A stretch of 64,000 nucleotides of DNA from DASSQJ01 sp963773655 (GCA_963773655.1 CAVZBX010000005.1:496001-560000), one strand, 5' to 3'. Positions 33,216 through 42,757 are shown, counted from the first letter of the stretch. Notes: generated by a model not told the origin, from the sequence alone. Numbers and translations are program-made.

Positions 33216-35894
33216 ATGCGAACACCTCGACCCCATCCCGTGCTGACGCTTGCCGCGGGGCTGACCCTCGTGGTCGCCGGCACGCCGACCGCGGGAGCGT
33301 TCGCGACGAGCACGTCGGCCACGGCGCCGACCGCGGCACTGGCCGCTGACGGCGCGCCCGTGGCCTGGCAGTCGGACACGCACACCTTCACGATCGACGA
33401 CGTCGTCGGCAACGCCCTCGGCGAGACCGACGCCACCAACCCGAACGTGATCAGGGACGGTGACGCCGGCGAGTCGCTGACCGGTGAGGACCCGATCGTC
33501 GCCAAGGAGGGCGGCACGCTGTACCCGATCAACTCGACGTTCGGCTTCGACGTGCAGGACTTCGTCGGCGCCACCGAGAAGACCTTCGACGGCGTGGCCG
33601 AGGAGGGCTGGGTCGGCGAGTTCACCGACGGCACCGGCTCCGGCCTCCAGTTCGTCGACGCCCCGACGTCCGACCTCAAGGCCCCGAACCTCGTCGGCAC
33701 CTGGGCCGCCGGGCTCGGGGGCAACGAGGTCAAGGCCTCGACCGAGCACTTCACCGTGATGGAGGCGGTGCTCACCTGCTTCCAGACGGTCCCGTACGAG
33801 TACTGGGACTCCAAGGAGGACTTCGACGAGGGCCTGCCGTCCGTGCCGTCCCTGGCCGACGTCACCCAGTGCACGAACAACCAGCTGCCCAACCCCGTGA
33901 CGACGGCCGACGTGGCGGCCGCCATCGCCGCGCTCGAGCCCAACGAGGACTCGGTGGTCCCGGACCCGCTCGACCTCTACCTCGGCACCAACTACGCCGT
34001 GACCGAGAAGGACGACGGCAAGGTGCTCTACCGGTGGGGCCAGGCGGTCAAGCGACCGACCGACATCCGGTTCACCACCAGCCTGGCGCTCCCGGACGAC
34101 TGGTCCGAGGTCGCCGCCGGTGAGCGTGGCTTCACGGTGACCCGGGCCGAGCTCGTGCTGCGGCACGCGGTGACGAACAACCCGAACGACCAGATCCGGC
34201 CCGAGGACTGGGAGAACGAGGGTGCCACCGGCCTGCTGCCCGAGTACACGACGAACGAGGCCGGTCAGTGGCTCTCCACCAAGGGCTGCTACGAAGGCGA
34301 CGGCGACTACATCCCCGCCGGCACCGTCCTGCGCGACCCGTCGGAGGCCCTCGAGAACGCGCCGTCCAGCGACCTCGCCGGCGGCTTCAGCAACGCCTGG
34401 TACACGACCATCGACCGCGACCCGTTCCAGTGGGCCTACCTCACCGGTGACGGCACCACGGTCGGCAGCAGCGTGCCGAACGACGAGCTGGGTGACCTGG
34501 TGTCCGGGCCCCGCTGGCGGATGCTGAGCAACAAGTTCGGGCAGGACATCCCCAGCCTGGAGATCCCGACCATCGCGTGCGACGAGCCCCCGTACGAGAA
34601 GGGCACGATCAGGTACGTGGTCGGCGACCTGGCCACGACGACGATCAACCTGCTCGACTGGAGCAAGGACCCCGCGGACGCCCGCTGGGACGACGCCGCG
34701 TCGCCGCTCGCGTACAGCGCGGGCTGGATGACCTCGTGGGCCGGGGCCGACGCCGCGGACCACGTCGACGGCCAGCTGACCTACCCCGGCGACGAGGAGC
34801 GCTGCCTCAGCGGCTCCGCCGCCGACGGCACCTGCGTCAGCGCCCTCGGCACGAAGCTGACCGACGGCTTCGACGTCGCGTTCTACGTCAAGGGCGACCA
34901 GAAGCCGCTCAAGGTCTACGACGTCTTCATCCGGGTCGAGTACGAGGGCGGGGAGCAGCCGCCGACCGCCACGCTCGACTTCGGTGACGCACCGGCGACG
35001 TACGACACCCCGCTCGTCTCCGCGACCGTGGGCGACGTCTACCTCGGTGCCGCGGTCGACGCCGAGGCCGCGCCGCAGACCCCGCTCGACGGCACCGGTG
35101 ACGACGTCAACGGCACCGACGACGAGGACGGCGTGACCTTCCCCGAGGACGGCTTCACCGTCGGCGAGGAGGCCACCGTGGCCGTCCAGCGCCACGGCGA
35201 GGGCACCGTGAGCGCCTGGTTCGACTGGGACGCCGACGGCACCTTCGTCGACGACGAGATGTACCCGGTGACGGGTGACACGCTCCAGGTGGAGCCCCCG
35301 GCGACGGCGGCCGCAGGCCCGACCTTCGCGCGGTTCATGATCAGCGACACCGAGGGTGTCGGCGAGGTCGAGGACTACGCGATCACCGTCGGCGGCCTCG
35401 ACTACGGCGACGCCCCGGCGAGCTACGAGAAGACCTCGGCCGGCACCGACGAGGCCTACCACGTCATCACCGGGCCCGCGCTGCGGACCGTGGATGCCGA
35501 GCCCGGCCCGCAGTTGCCGTGGAACGGCACCGGCGACGACGTCAACGGCATCGACGACGAGGACGGGGTCGGACTGGCCAAGTTCGTCACCGGCAAGTCC
35601 TCCACGGTGCGGGTGACCGCGACCGCAGCGGGCAAGCTCGACGCCTGGGTCGACTGGGACGGCGACGGCAAGTTCGGCGAGGACGAGCTCGTGGCCGACT
35701 CGCTCTCGGTCCGCGACGGGACGATCTCCTTCAAGGTGGCCGTCCCCACGGACGCCGTCCTCGGCGAGACCTTCGCCCGGTTCCGCGTCAGCGAGGAGGG
35801 CGGGCTCGACCCGACCGGCCGCGCGCTGAGCGGCGAGATCGAGGACCACGTCATCACCATCACCGGCAGGACGGGAGGCACGACCACCCCGTAG
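33216..35894 (+). CDS. Large secreted protein with two GEVED domains
   Basis: The 892-residue protein starts with a Sec signal peptide (basic MRTPRPHP, hydrophobic LTLAAGLTLVVAG, cleavage near AFA at 34). Residues about 40-590 are a unique extracellular region with few cysteines. Two related modules of about 130 residues follow: the first from LDFGDAPATYDTP to GEVEDYAITV, the second from LDYGDAPASYEKTS to GEIEDHVITI. These are GEVED domains, common in bacterial surface proteins, each with an acidic Asp-rich loop (GDDVNGxDDEDG) suited to calcium binding. No LPxTG, lipobox or C-terminal membrane anchor is present, so it is probably released or held by non-covalent contacts. The start has a strong GAGGAGG site. 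Confidence 0.85.
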   Translation: MRTPRPHPVLTLAAGLTLVVAGTPTAGAFATSTSATAPTAALAADGAPVAWQSDTHTFTIDDVVGNALGETDATNPNVIRDGDAGESLTGEDPIVAKEGGTLYPINSTFGFDVQDFVGATEKTFDGVAEEGWVGEFTDGTGSGLQFVDAPTSDLKAPNLVGTWAAGLGGNEVKASTEHFTVMEAVLTCFQTVPYEYWDSKEDFDEGLPSVPSLADVTQCTNNQLPNPVTTADVAAAIAALEPNEDSVVPDPLDLYLGTNYAVTEKDDGKVLYRWGQAVKRPTDIRFTTSLALPDDWSEVAAGERGFTVTRAELVLRHAVTNNPNDQIRPEDWENEGATGLLPEYTTNEAGQWLSTKGCYEGDGDYIPAGTVLRDPSEALENAPSSDLAGGFSNAWYTTIDRDPFQWAYLTGDGTTVGSSVPNDELGDLVSGPRWRMLSNKFGQDIPSLEIPTIACDEPPYEKGTIRYVVGDLATTTINLLDWSKDPADARWDDAASPLAYSAGWMTSWAGADAADHVDGQLTYPGDEERCLSGSAADGTCVSALGTKLTDGFDVAFYVKGDQKPLKVYDVFIRVEYEGGEQPPTATLDFGDAPATYDTPLVSATVGDVYLGAAVDAEAAPQTPLDGTGDDVNGTDDEDGVTFPEDGFTVGEEATVAVQRHGEGTVSAWFDWDADGTFVDDEMYPVTGDTLQVEPPATAAAGPTFARFMISDTEGVGEVEDYAITVGGLDYGDAPASYEKTSAGTDEAYHVITGPALRTVDAEPGPQLPWNGTGDDVNGIDDEDGVGLAKFVTGKSSTVRVTATAAGKLDAWVDWDGDGKFGEDELVADSLSVRDGTISFKVAVPTDAVLGETFARFRVSEEGGLDPTGRALSGEIEDHVITITGRTGGTTTP

Positions 35895-35933
35895 CGGCGG
35901 GGCGCGGGACGACCGGTGGTCCGTCCCGGAAGG

Positions 35934-35962
35934 CGGTGGCCCGGACCACGTCCGGGCCACCG
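35934..35962 (+). terminator. Terminator hairpin after the GEVED-protein gene
   Basis: Arms 35934-35946 and 35950-35962 give a 13-bp stem with a three-base loop. A smaller imperfect hairpin precedes it. Confidence 0.65.
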
Positions 35963-35979
35963 TCGTGTGCCGCGGACCC

Positions 35980-35985
35980 TAGGCT
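35980..35985 (+). promoter_or_regulatory. Predicted -10 box of glpK (leaderless)
   Basis: TAGGCT ends six bases before the ATG of glpK. Confidence 0.55.
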
Positions 35986-35991
35986 CGGGGC

Positions 35992-37503
35992 ATGGCGGAC
36001 TTCATCGGCGCGGTCGACCAGGGCACGACGAGCACCCGGTTCATGGTGTTCGACCACGACGGGCGCGAGGTGGCGCGTCACCAGCTGGAACACGAGCAGG
36101 TGCTGCCGAGGGCCGGCTGGGTCGAGCACGACCCGCTCGAGATCTGGGACCGCACCCGCACGGTCATCGGCACCGCCCTCAACCGGGCCGGGCTCCGGGG
36201 CGAGGACCTCGCCGCCATCGGCGTCACCAACCAGCGGGAGACCGCGATCGTGTGGGACCGCCGCACGGGCCGGCCCTTCCACAACGCGGTCGTCTGGCAG
36301 GACACGCGCACCGCGGCCATCGCCAGGGCGCTCGACGAGGACGGCCGCGGGGACGTCATCCGCGAGCGGGCCGGGCTCCCGCCGGCCACCTACTTCTCCG
36401 CCGGCAAGGTGCAGTGGCTGCTCGAGAACGTCGAGGGCCTGCGCGAGGCCGCCGAGCGCGGCGACGCGGTCTTCGGGACACCCGACACCTGGGTGGTGTG
36501 GAACCTCACCGGGGGCCCAGACGGCGGGCGGCACGTCACCGACGTCACCAACGCCAGCCGCACGATGCTCATGGACCTGACCACCCTGGACTGGGACGAC
36601 GAGCTCCTGGGCTTCTTCGGCATCCCGCGCGCGATGCTGCCCGAGATCCATCCCAGCAGCCATGCCGAGGCGTACGGCACGACGAGCGGCGAACGCGGCA
36701 GCACCCGGGTGCCCATCGCGGGCGTGCTGGGCGACCAGCAGGCCGCCACCGTCGGCCAGGTCTGCTTCGAGCCCGGCGAGGCCAAGAACACGTACGGCAC
36801 CGGCAACTTCCTCCTCCTCAACACCGGTGAGGAGCTGGTCCGCAGCGAGAACGGCCTGATCACCACGGTGGCCTACCAGTTCGGGGACGCCCGGCCGGTG
36901 TACGCGCTCGAGGGGTCGATCGCCGTGACGGGCAGTGCAGTGCAGTGGTTGCGCGACCAGCTCGGCATCATCAGCGGCGCGGCCGAGGTGGAGCGGCTCG
37001 CCGCCCAGGTCGACGACACCGGCGGCATCTACTTCGTCCCGGCGTTCAGCGGCCTGTTCGCGCCCTACTGGCGCAGCGACGCGCGCGGCGCCATCGTCGG
37101 GCTCTCCCGCTTCAACACCAACGCGCACCTGGCGCGCGCCACCCTCGAGGCCATCTGCTACCAGTCCCGCGACGTCGCGGACGCGATGGTGGCCGACTCG
37201 GGGGTCGAGCTGACGACGCTCAAGGTCGACGGCGGGGTCACTGCCAACGAGCTGTGCATGCAGCTGCAGGCCGACATCCTCGGCGTCCCGGTCTCCCGCC
37301 CGGTCGTCGCCGAGACCACCGCCCTGGGTGCCGCCTACGCGGCGGGGCTGGCCACCGGGTTCTGGGGGGACACCGACGAGCTGCGCGCCCTGTGGGCCGA
37401 GGACCGCCGGTGGGAGCCGACGTGGAGCGAGGAGCAGCGCGCGGACGGCTACAAGGGCTGGCACAAGGCGGTCGAGCGCACCCTGGGCTGGGCGGAGGAC
37501 TGA
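35992..37503 (+). CDS. glpK: Glycerol kinase
   Basis: The 503-residue FGGY-family kinase starts FIGAVDQGTTSTRFMVFDHDG, the typical phosphate-binding loop, and has GVTNQRET, WQDTRT, FGTPDTWVVWNLTGG, the FGGY signature region around YFVPAFSGLFAPYWRSDARG, and DGGVTANELCMQLQADILG. It phosphorylates glycerol to glycerol-3-phosphate using ATP. Length and motifs match GlpK closely. No glpF or glpD gene is next to it, unlike many genomes. Its promoter appears leaderless and unlinked to the upstream secreted-protein gene, which ends in a terminator. Confidence 0.95.
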   Translation: MADFIGAVDQGTTSTRFMVFDHDGREVARHQLEHEQVLPRAGWVEHDPLEIWDRTRTVIGTALNRAGLRGEDLAAIGVTNQRETAIVWDRRTGRPFHNAVVWQDTRTAAIARALDEDGRGDVIRERAGLPPATYFSAGKVQWLLENVEGLREAAERGDAVFGTPDTWVVWNLTGGPDGGRHVTDVTNASRTMLMDLTTLDWDDELLGFFGIPRAMLPEIHPSSHAEAYGTTSGERGSTRVPIAGVLGDQQAATVGQVCFEPGEAKNTYGTGNFLLLNTGEELVRSENGLITTVAYQFGDARPVYALEGSIAVTGSAVQWLRDQLGIISGAAEVERLAAQVDDTGGIYFVPAFSGLFAPYWRSDARGAIVGLSRFNTNAHLARATLEAICYQSRDVADAMVADSGVELTTLKVDGGVTANELCMQLQADILGVPVSRPVVAETTALGAAYAAGLATGFWGDTDELRALWAEDRRWEPTWSEEQRADGYKGWHKAVERTLGWAED

Positions 37504-37570
37504 CCCGGCGACCAGCCCCCCGGCCCCACCCCGGCAACGTGGGTGATGATCGTCGTCCACGCGACGCCGT

Positions 37571-39139
37571 TCACCCGCGTTCGCGGGAGGGGCGGCGGGG
37601 TCCGCTGCCGGCCAGCACCCGGCGCACGACCTTGCCGTTGGGGGTCCGCGGCAGCGCGTCGACGACCCGCACGACCCGAGGGCACTTGTAGGCCGCCAGG
37701 TGCTCCCGGGCGTGGGCGAGGAGGTCGTCGGCGTCGAGCGTCACCCCCGCCGCGGGCACGACGAACGCGGTGACCACGCGCAGCCCGTCGTCGCGGACCA
37801 CGGACTCGGCCACGGCCACCTCCGCCACCGCCGGGTGCCGCGCGAGCACCCGTTCGACCTCGAGCGGCGAGACCCGGTACCCCATCGACGTCATCACGTC
37901 GTCGGCCCGGCCGTGGTGGTGCACGTAGCCGTCGTCGTCGACGTGCACGACGTCGCCGCTGACGAACCACTCCCCCCGCCGGGCCGCGGCGTCCTCGTCC
38001 GGGCGCTCCCAGTAGCGGAGCATCAGCCCGGGGTCGGACCGGTGCACGGCGAGCAGGCCCCGCTCACCGGCGGGCAGCGGCTGGTCGCCACCGGCCACCG
38101 GCAGCACCGCCACCCTCCTCCCCGGTTGCGGCCGCCCCGGGCTGCCCGGGCGCACGGGCGTGCCCGGCCCGCTGGAGACGAACGTCGAGACCTCGCTCAT
38201 CCCCAGCGCCTCGTACAGCTCCAGCCCGGTGCTCGACCGCCACTGCTCGAGCAGCGTGGGTGTCAGGGCCTCCCCCGCGGTCACCGCGTGGCGCAGGGTG
38301 CGCAGCGGCCCGGCGGGGTCGCGAAGGCGGGCTGGGTCGGCGTGTCGCAGCAGCTGCCGGTAGACGCCCGGGACCGCCGCGAACACCGTGGCGCCGGTGG
38401 CCTCGACGACGCCCGGCCAGGCCGCGGCATCGCGCCGGCCGCTGTGCACGACCGCGGTGGCACCCACGGCCCACGGGTCGGTGAGGCCCACCCCCAGGGT
38501 GTAGGTCCACGTGAGCGAGCCCGTGTGCAGCACGACGTCACCGGGCCCGATGCCGAGCCAGGCGCTGTGCATCGGGCGGCGCCCCCACGCCGAGCGGTGC
38601 GCGTGCAGCACGCCCTTCGGCTCCCCCGAGGTGCCCGAGGTGTACACGAGAAATGCCGGGTCCTCGGGGTCCGAGGGCGCGTAGTCGCCCCGGTCACCGC
38701 CGGCCCGCCACTGCGCGAGGTGCTCCGGCCCCACCTCCGGCAGTCCGCCCCCGACCTCGAGGCCGGGCGCGACGGCGAGCGCGGAGGCTCGACAGTCCGC
38801 AGCGAGGTGGGCGACCTCCTCGGGAGTGAGCTGGTCGGACGTGGGCACCGGCACGATGCCCGCGGCCACCGCCCCGAAGAACGCCAGGGCGAAGTCGCTG
38901 GTGTCGCCGAGGCGCAGGAGCAGCCGCTCGCCCGGCTCGAGGCCGAGGTCGAGCAGCCCGTGGGCGACCGCTCGCACCGTGTCGTCCAGGGCGGCGTAGC
39001 TCCAGCGCTCCGCCCCGGACGCGGGGTGCTCGAGGTCGTGGGTGACGACGAGCCCGAGCCGCTCGGGGTCGCGGTGCGGGGCGGGCCCGAGGCAGAACCG
39101 GGCGAGGTTGAACGGCCCCGGCGGGGGGCCGGCCGTCAC
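37571..39139 (-). CDS. AMP-dependent acyl-CoA synthetase (benzoate/medium-chain ligase type)
   Basis: The 522-residue ANL-family enzyme has the P-loop-like motif YTSGTSGEPKG, GMSEVS (A5), SGDVVHVDDDGYVHHHGRADD (A7-A8 hinge) and the catalytic Lys in PNGKVVRRVL. The pattern HTGSLTWTYTLGVGLTDPW is typical of benzoate- or short-aryl-CoA ligases, but specificity is uncertain. The GTG start overlaps the DUF2332 stop as GTGA, so both belong to one operon. Product CoA-thioesters could feed the other acyl-CoA genes in this window. Confidence 0.88.
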   Translation of the reverse strand: MTAGPPPGPFNLARFCLGPAPHRDPERLGLVVTHDLEHPASGAERWSYAALDDTVRAVAHGLLDLGLEPGERLLLRLGDTSDFALAFFGAVAAGIVPVPTSDQLTPEEVAHLAADCRASALAVAPGLEVGGGLPEVGPEHLAQWRAGGDRGDYAPSDPEDPAFLVYTSGTSGEPKGVLHAHRSAWGRRPMHSAWLGIGPGDVVLHTGSLTWTYTLGVGLTDPWAVGATAVVHSGRRDAAAWPGVVEATGATVFAAVPGVYRQLLRHADPARLRDPAGPLRTLRHAVTAGEALTPTLLEQWRSSTGLELYEALGMSEVSTFVSSGPGTPVRPGSPGRPQPGRRVAVLPVAGGDQPLPAGERGLLAVHRSDPGLMLRYWERPDEDAAARRGEWFVSGDVVHVDDDGYVHHHGRADDVMTSMGYRVSPLEVERVLARHPAVAEVAVAESVVRDDGLRVVTAFVVPAAGVTLDADDLLAHAREHLAAYKCPRVVRVVDALPRTPNGKVVRRVLAGSGPRRPSRERG

Positions 39140-40182
39140 CGGAGCCACCGCACCGGCGGGCCGTGGTGACCGCAGGTCGCGAGCACCTCGCCGTCGAGCT
39201 CGATCTCCGGCAGCACGTCGTCGCCGCTGCTCGGCACCGGCTCCGACCCGTCTTCGGGCCACGGGTGCTCCATGCCGACATGGACGAGCGGCATCCGCGG
39301 GCGCGCCCGCGCGATCGCGGCCTCGAGCGCCCGCGACTCCTCCACCGGCCAGTAGAGGCGGGTGACCGAGTTCCAGACCACGGTGAGGACGTCGTCGCCC
39401 GGCGACGCCTCCAGCTGCTCGGCGACCCACGCAGCGCCCTGCGCACGGTCCACGGTGACGGGATGGGCGCGCGCCACCTCGAGGGCGGCCGCGAGGCGTG
39501 CCTGCCGTGCGGTCATCCAGGGCCAGACGAACGAGGTGAGGTACCGGGCGCCGTCCTCGGTCGCGGCGTCCACGGGGGCGACGTCGCAGCCCCGGCGCTC
39601 GACCACGGTGACCTCCCGCGGCTCCAGGCCGGGCGCGCCGCACCCGTCCACGAGCAGCGGTGAGGACTCCGGCCCGGCCGCCCAGTCGTCGCCGACGAGG
39701 CGGTAGTGGTCGACGAGCAGGTTGAGCCCGGCCGAGGCCCCCGGTTCCAGCAGGCGCACCCGACGCAGACCGGTGCGGCGCACCGCCTCCGTCAGCCCGA
39801 CGAGCAGCGCCACCGAGCGCCCGGGCTCGTTGGTCTGCGGTGCCTCGGTCAGCGACTCGCGCAGCTCCGCCAGGTGTGCGACGAGCACGGGCCGCACGTC
39901 GGCCCAGGCCTCCCGGGGATCGGCGTCACCACCGAGCGCCGGGTAGTAGGGGACGAGCTGGGGCGCGTCTCCCCGCAGCACGATGCGGAAGAGGCCGGCG
40001 AGCAGCCTCAGCTGCGGGAACTGACGCGCCGGGACGTCCTCCCAGCCCTCGAAGAGCTCGCGGCTGACGCCGCCGCGCTCCCAGTCGTCGGCCATCGCCG
40101 CGAGCAGGACGCCGTAGAGGTGGCCCTCGTCGCCGAAGTGCGCGCGCAGCCGGTCGGGGAACGGCGGCGGGACGGGGCTCAC
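39136..40182 (-). CDS. DUF2332-family protein
   Basis: The 348-residue protein has the DUF2332 hallmarks: an N-terminal helical part (SPLYGxLL-like GHLYGVLLAAMADDW), LLEPGASAGLNLLVDHYR, where the E-x-G-x-S-A-G-L-N segment resembles a methyltransferase-like nucleotide-binding loop, and SFVWPWMTARQARLAAALEVA. The function is unknown; the fold may be SAM-dependent. It overlaps the AMP-ligase gene downstream and the small membrane-protein gene upstream by four bases each, so three genes are translated as a chain. Confidence 0.87.
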   Translation of the reverse strand: MSPVPPPFPDRLRAHFGDEGHLYGVLLAAMADDWERGGVSRELFEGWEDVPARQFPQLRLLAGLFRIVLRGDAPQLVPYYPALGGDADPREAWADVRPVLVAHLAELRESLTEAPQTNEPGRSVALLVGLTEAVRRTGLRRVRLLEPGASAGLNLLVDHYRLVGDDWAAGPESSPLLVDGCGAPGLEPREVTVVERRGCDVAPVDAATEDGARYLTSFVWPWMTARQARLAAALEVARAHPVTVDRAQGAAWVAEQLEASPGDDVLTVVWNSVTRLYWPVEESRALEAAIARARPRMPLVHVGMEHPWPEDGSEPVPSSGDDVLPEIELDGEVLATCGHHGPPVRWLR

Positions 40183-40574
40183 GTGGTCTTCGTCGGCTTG
40201 GGCGTGGGCGGCCCCTTGCCCTTGCGGGTCGGCGTGGGCCTCGGAGTCGGCGTGGGCGACGGTGCCGCCGACGCGGTCGCGGTGGTCGCGGGCACCGGAG
40301 CCGGCGTCGGCGCCGGAACGCTCGTCGCCGCCGGGGTGCGGGTCGGCGACGGCACGGGGGTGGGCGCGAGGGTGGGCTCGTCGGTCACCGGCGTCGGCGC
40401 CGGCGAGCGCTCGACGAGCTCGACCGTGCGGCGCTCCGACGGCGCCGGCGTCGCGGGGTCGCTGCGCGACGGCGGCCCCGCCAGGGCCCACGCCACCGCG
40501 GCCGGCCCGAGGAGCAGCAGCCCGGTGGCGAGGACGAGTGGAGCCCGCCGCCGCGGGGCGCTGTGCCGTCCCAT
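40179..40574 (-). CDS. Membrane-anchored Pro/Thr/Ala-rich protein, 131 aa
   Basis: A basic N-terminus (MGRHSAPRRRAP) precedes one hydrophobic segment (LVLATGLLLLGPAAVAWALA), which acts as signal anchor or uncleaved signal. The rest is a low-complexity extracytoplasmic stretch dominated by PTPxPTPT units and ending in a Lys-rich tail. Such linkers are often glycosylated or span the cell wall, but no binding domain follows. GGAGGG precedes the ATG. It is the first gene of a unit with DUF2332 and the AMP ligase, and divergent from aminopeptidase P. Confidence 0.75.
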   Translation of the reverse strand: MGRHSAPRRRAPLVLATGLLLLGPAAVAWALAGPPSRSDPATPAPSERRTVELVERSPAPTPVTDEPTLAPTPVPSPTRTPAATSVPAPTPAPVPATTATASAAPSPTPTPRPTPTRKGKGPPTPKPTKTT

Positions 40575-40627
40575 CCCTCCAGCCTCTCACGCTCGGCGGC
40601 TCCGTCCGGTCGTGCGAGCATGTGCGG

Positions 40628-42133
40628 GTGAGCGAGGAACAGAAGCAGGCCGACAACCGCGGCCGCAGCACCACCGACGAGCTGCGCGCGTTCATCCGGG
40701 AGGACTGGGCCCCACGGCGTCCCACGGTGACGGCGCCGTCCCCGGCGTCCGGCCCGGCCGCCGCCCGGCGGGCGGTGCTCAGCGCCGCCTACCCGCGCCA
40801 GCGGCTCGTCATCCCGGCCGGTGGCCTGAAGGTGCGCAGCAACGACACCGACTACGTCTTCCGGCCACACACCGCGTTCGCCTACCTCACCGGGCTCGGC
40901 GCCGACCGCGAGCCGGACGCCGTGCTCGTCATGGAGCCGGTCGAGGGCGCCGACGGCGGCCCCGCGGGCCACGAGTCGGTGCTGTACTTCCGGCCGCTGG
41001 CCGACCGCGACACCGACGAGTTCTTCGCGGACGCCAGGTACGGCGAGTTCTGGGTCGGCGCCCGGCCCACCATCGAGGACGTCGAGCTCGAGCTGGGACT
41101 CACCGCCCGCCACGTCGACGGGCTCGTCGACGCGGTCGCCAAGGACGCGGGCCAGGTGACGGTGCGCCTGGTCCGCGACGCCGACCGTGAGCTCACCGAG
41201 CGGCTCGACGCGGCACGCGTCGAGAACGGGGCCGAGGCGGAGTCGCTCGCCGAGGTCGACGACGCCCTCGCCCACGACCTGTCCCACCTGCGGATGTGCA
41301 AGGACGACTTCGAGGTCGAGCAGCTGCGGGCCGCAGTCGCCGCCACCCAGGAGGGCTTCGAGGCGATGATCGCCGCGCTGCCCGAGGCCGTGGCCAAGGG
41401 CCGGGGCGAGCGATGGCTGGAGGGCGTCTTCGCGCTGCGCGCCCGCCATCGCGGCAACGGGGTCGGCTACGACTCCATCTGCGCCGCGGGCGACCACGCG
41501 AACACGCTGCACTGGATCAAGAACACCGGCGAGCTCCACGAGGGGGAGCTCGTGCTCATCGACGCCGGCGTCGAGGTCGACAGCCTCTACACCGCCGACA
41601 TCACCCGCACCCTCCCCGTCGACGGCACCTTCACCGACGCCCAGCGCGAGGTGTACGAGGCGGTGCTGGCCGCGGCCGACGCGGGGATGGCCGCCGTGAA
41701 GCCGGGCAACAGGTTCAGCGACGTCCACGACGCCGCCATCCGGGTCGTCGCCGAGCACCTCGAGAAGTGGGGGCTGCTGCCCGAGGGCGTCACCGTCGAG
41801 GACACCCTCGACAAGGAGCACGGACAGTACCACCGGCGCTGGATGGTGCACGGCACCTCCCACCACCTCGGTCTCGACGTCCACGACTGCGCCCTCGCCA
41901 CCCGCGAGGAGTACCTGGACGCCGAGCTCCGGCCGGGGATGGTCCTCACCGTCGAGCCCGGCCTGTACTTCAAGGCCGACGACCTCAAGGCGCCGGAACG
42001 CTTCCGCGGCATCGGCATCCGGATCGAGGACGACGTGCTCGTCACCCAGGACGGCCACGAGAACCTCTCCGCCGGGATGCCGCGCACGGCCGACGACGTG
42101 GAGGCGTGGATCGCGCGGGTCCAGGCGGGCTGA
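40628..42133 (+). CDS. pepP: Xaa-Pro aminopeptidase (aminopeptidase P)
   Basis: The 501-residue protein has an N-terminal creatinase-like domain (with DTDYVFRPHTAFAYLTGLG) and a C-terminal pita-bread metallopeptidase domain. Metal ligands are seen as VLIDAGVEVDSLYTADITRT (two Asp), HGTSHHLGLDVHD (His), TVEPGLYF (Glu) and GIRIEDD (Glu). The family removes N-terminal residues before proline. The GTG start has GCGGGTGAG context only. It is a single gene between the divergent membrane-protein unit and the convergent TetR gene. Confidence 0.94.
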   Translation: MSEEQKQADNRGRSTTDELRAFIREDWAPRRPTVTAPSPASGPAAARRAVLSAAYPRQRLVIPAGGLKVRSNDTDYVFRPHTAFAYLTGLGADREPDAVLVMEPVEGADGGPAGHESVLYFRPLADRDTDEFFADARYGEFWVGARPTIEDVELELGLTARHVDGLVDAVAKDAGQVTVRLVRDADRELTERLDAARVENGAEAESLAEVDDALAHDLSHLRMCKDDFEVEQLRAAVAATQEGFEAMIAALPEAVAKGRGERWLEGVFALRARHRGNGVGYDSICAAGDHANTLHWIKNTGELHEGELVLIDAGVEVDSLYTADITRTLPVDGTFTDAQREVYEAVLAAADAGMAAVKPGNRFSDVHDAAIRVVAEHLEKWGLLPEGVTVEDTLDKEHGQYHRRWMVHGTSHHLGLDVHDCALATREEYLDAELRPGMVLTVEPGLYFKADDLKAPERFRGIGIRIEDDVLVTQDGHENLSAGMPRTADDVEAWIARVQAG

Positions 42134-42140
42134 GCCGGGG

Positions 42141-42740
42141 TCAGGCGCGCAGCGGGTCGGCGAGGAGCAGGTCGACGACGTCGGCCACCTCGGCGCGCAC
42201 GTCACCCGACGGGGTCTCGTGGCCGGCGAGGTGGAGCACCGTGATGCCGTGGACGGCGCTCCACAGCCGCCACGCGAGCCGGGTGGCGGAGCCGCGGGGA
42301 CGGTCCGGGTGCTCGCGGTCCAGCCAGTCGCGGGCCGGCGCCACCCAGCACGCCCGGAAGGCCGCGCGCTCGACCTCGCGCATCCCCTCGTCCCGGGCCG
42401 TGCCGGGCAGCGGGTCGCCGAACATCACGTCGAACAGGCGCGGGTTGGCCACCGCGAACTCGAGGTACTGAACCGCGAGCCGGCGCAACGCCCCGGGCCC
42501 TCCACCGGCCGGCGCCAGCGCGGCCAGCGCGACCGGGTCCGAGAGCCGGCGGAACCCCTCGTCGTGCACCGCCCGCAGCACCTCCGGCTTCGCCCCCACC
42601 CGGCTGTACACCACCTGGTAGCTCGTGCCGAGCTCCGCGGCGAGCCGCCGCATCGTCACCGCCTCCGGCCCCTCCGCCTCGAGGACGCGGCGGGCGACGT
42701 CGACGATGTCGGCTCGAGTGGACGCGTGGACGGCGGGCAT
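42141..42740 (-). CDS. TetR-family regulator, divergent from a thioesterase
   Basis: The 199-residue protein has the TetR DNA-binding domain at 8-55 (ADIVDVARRVLEAEGPEAVTMRRLAAELG, SYQVVYSRVG) and a C-terminal TetR_C-like helical domain with HGITVLHLAGHE. The start lies 56 bases from the divergent thioesterase start. The intervening A/T-rich element near 42745-42757 is the likely operator, which would give autorepression plus control of the thioesterase. Confidence 0.88.
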   Translation of the reverse strand: MPAVHASTRADIVDVARRVLEAEGPEAVTMRRLAAELGTSYQVVYSRVGAKPEVLRAVHDEGFRRLSDPVALAALAPAGGGPGALRRLAVQYLEFAVANPRLFDVMFGDPLPGTARDEGMREVERAAFRACWVAPARDWLDREHPDRPRGSATRLAWRLWSAVHGITVLHLAGHETPSGDVRAEVADVVDLLLADPLRA

Positions 42741-42743
42741 GGT

Positions 42744-42757
42744 TATGATGTTGTCAT
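42744..42757. promoter_or_regulatory. Candidate TetR operator overlapping a -10 box
   Basis: TATGAT (42744-42749) is a near-consensus -10 for the thioesterase gene. It overlaps the imperfect palindrome ATGATGTTGTCAT (42745-42757). The surrounding 35 bases are the most A/T-rich of this region. Confidence 0.45.
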
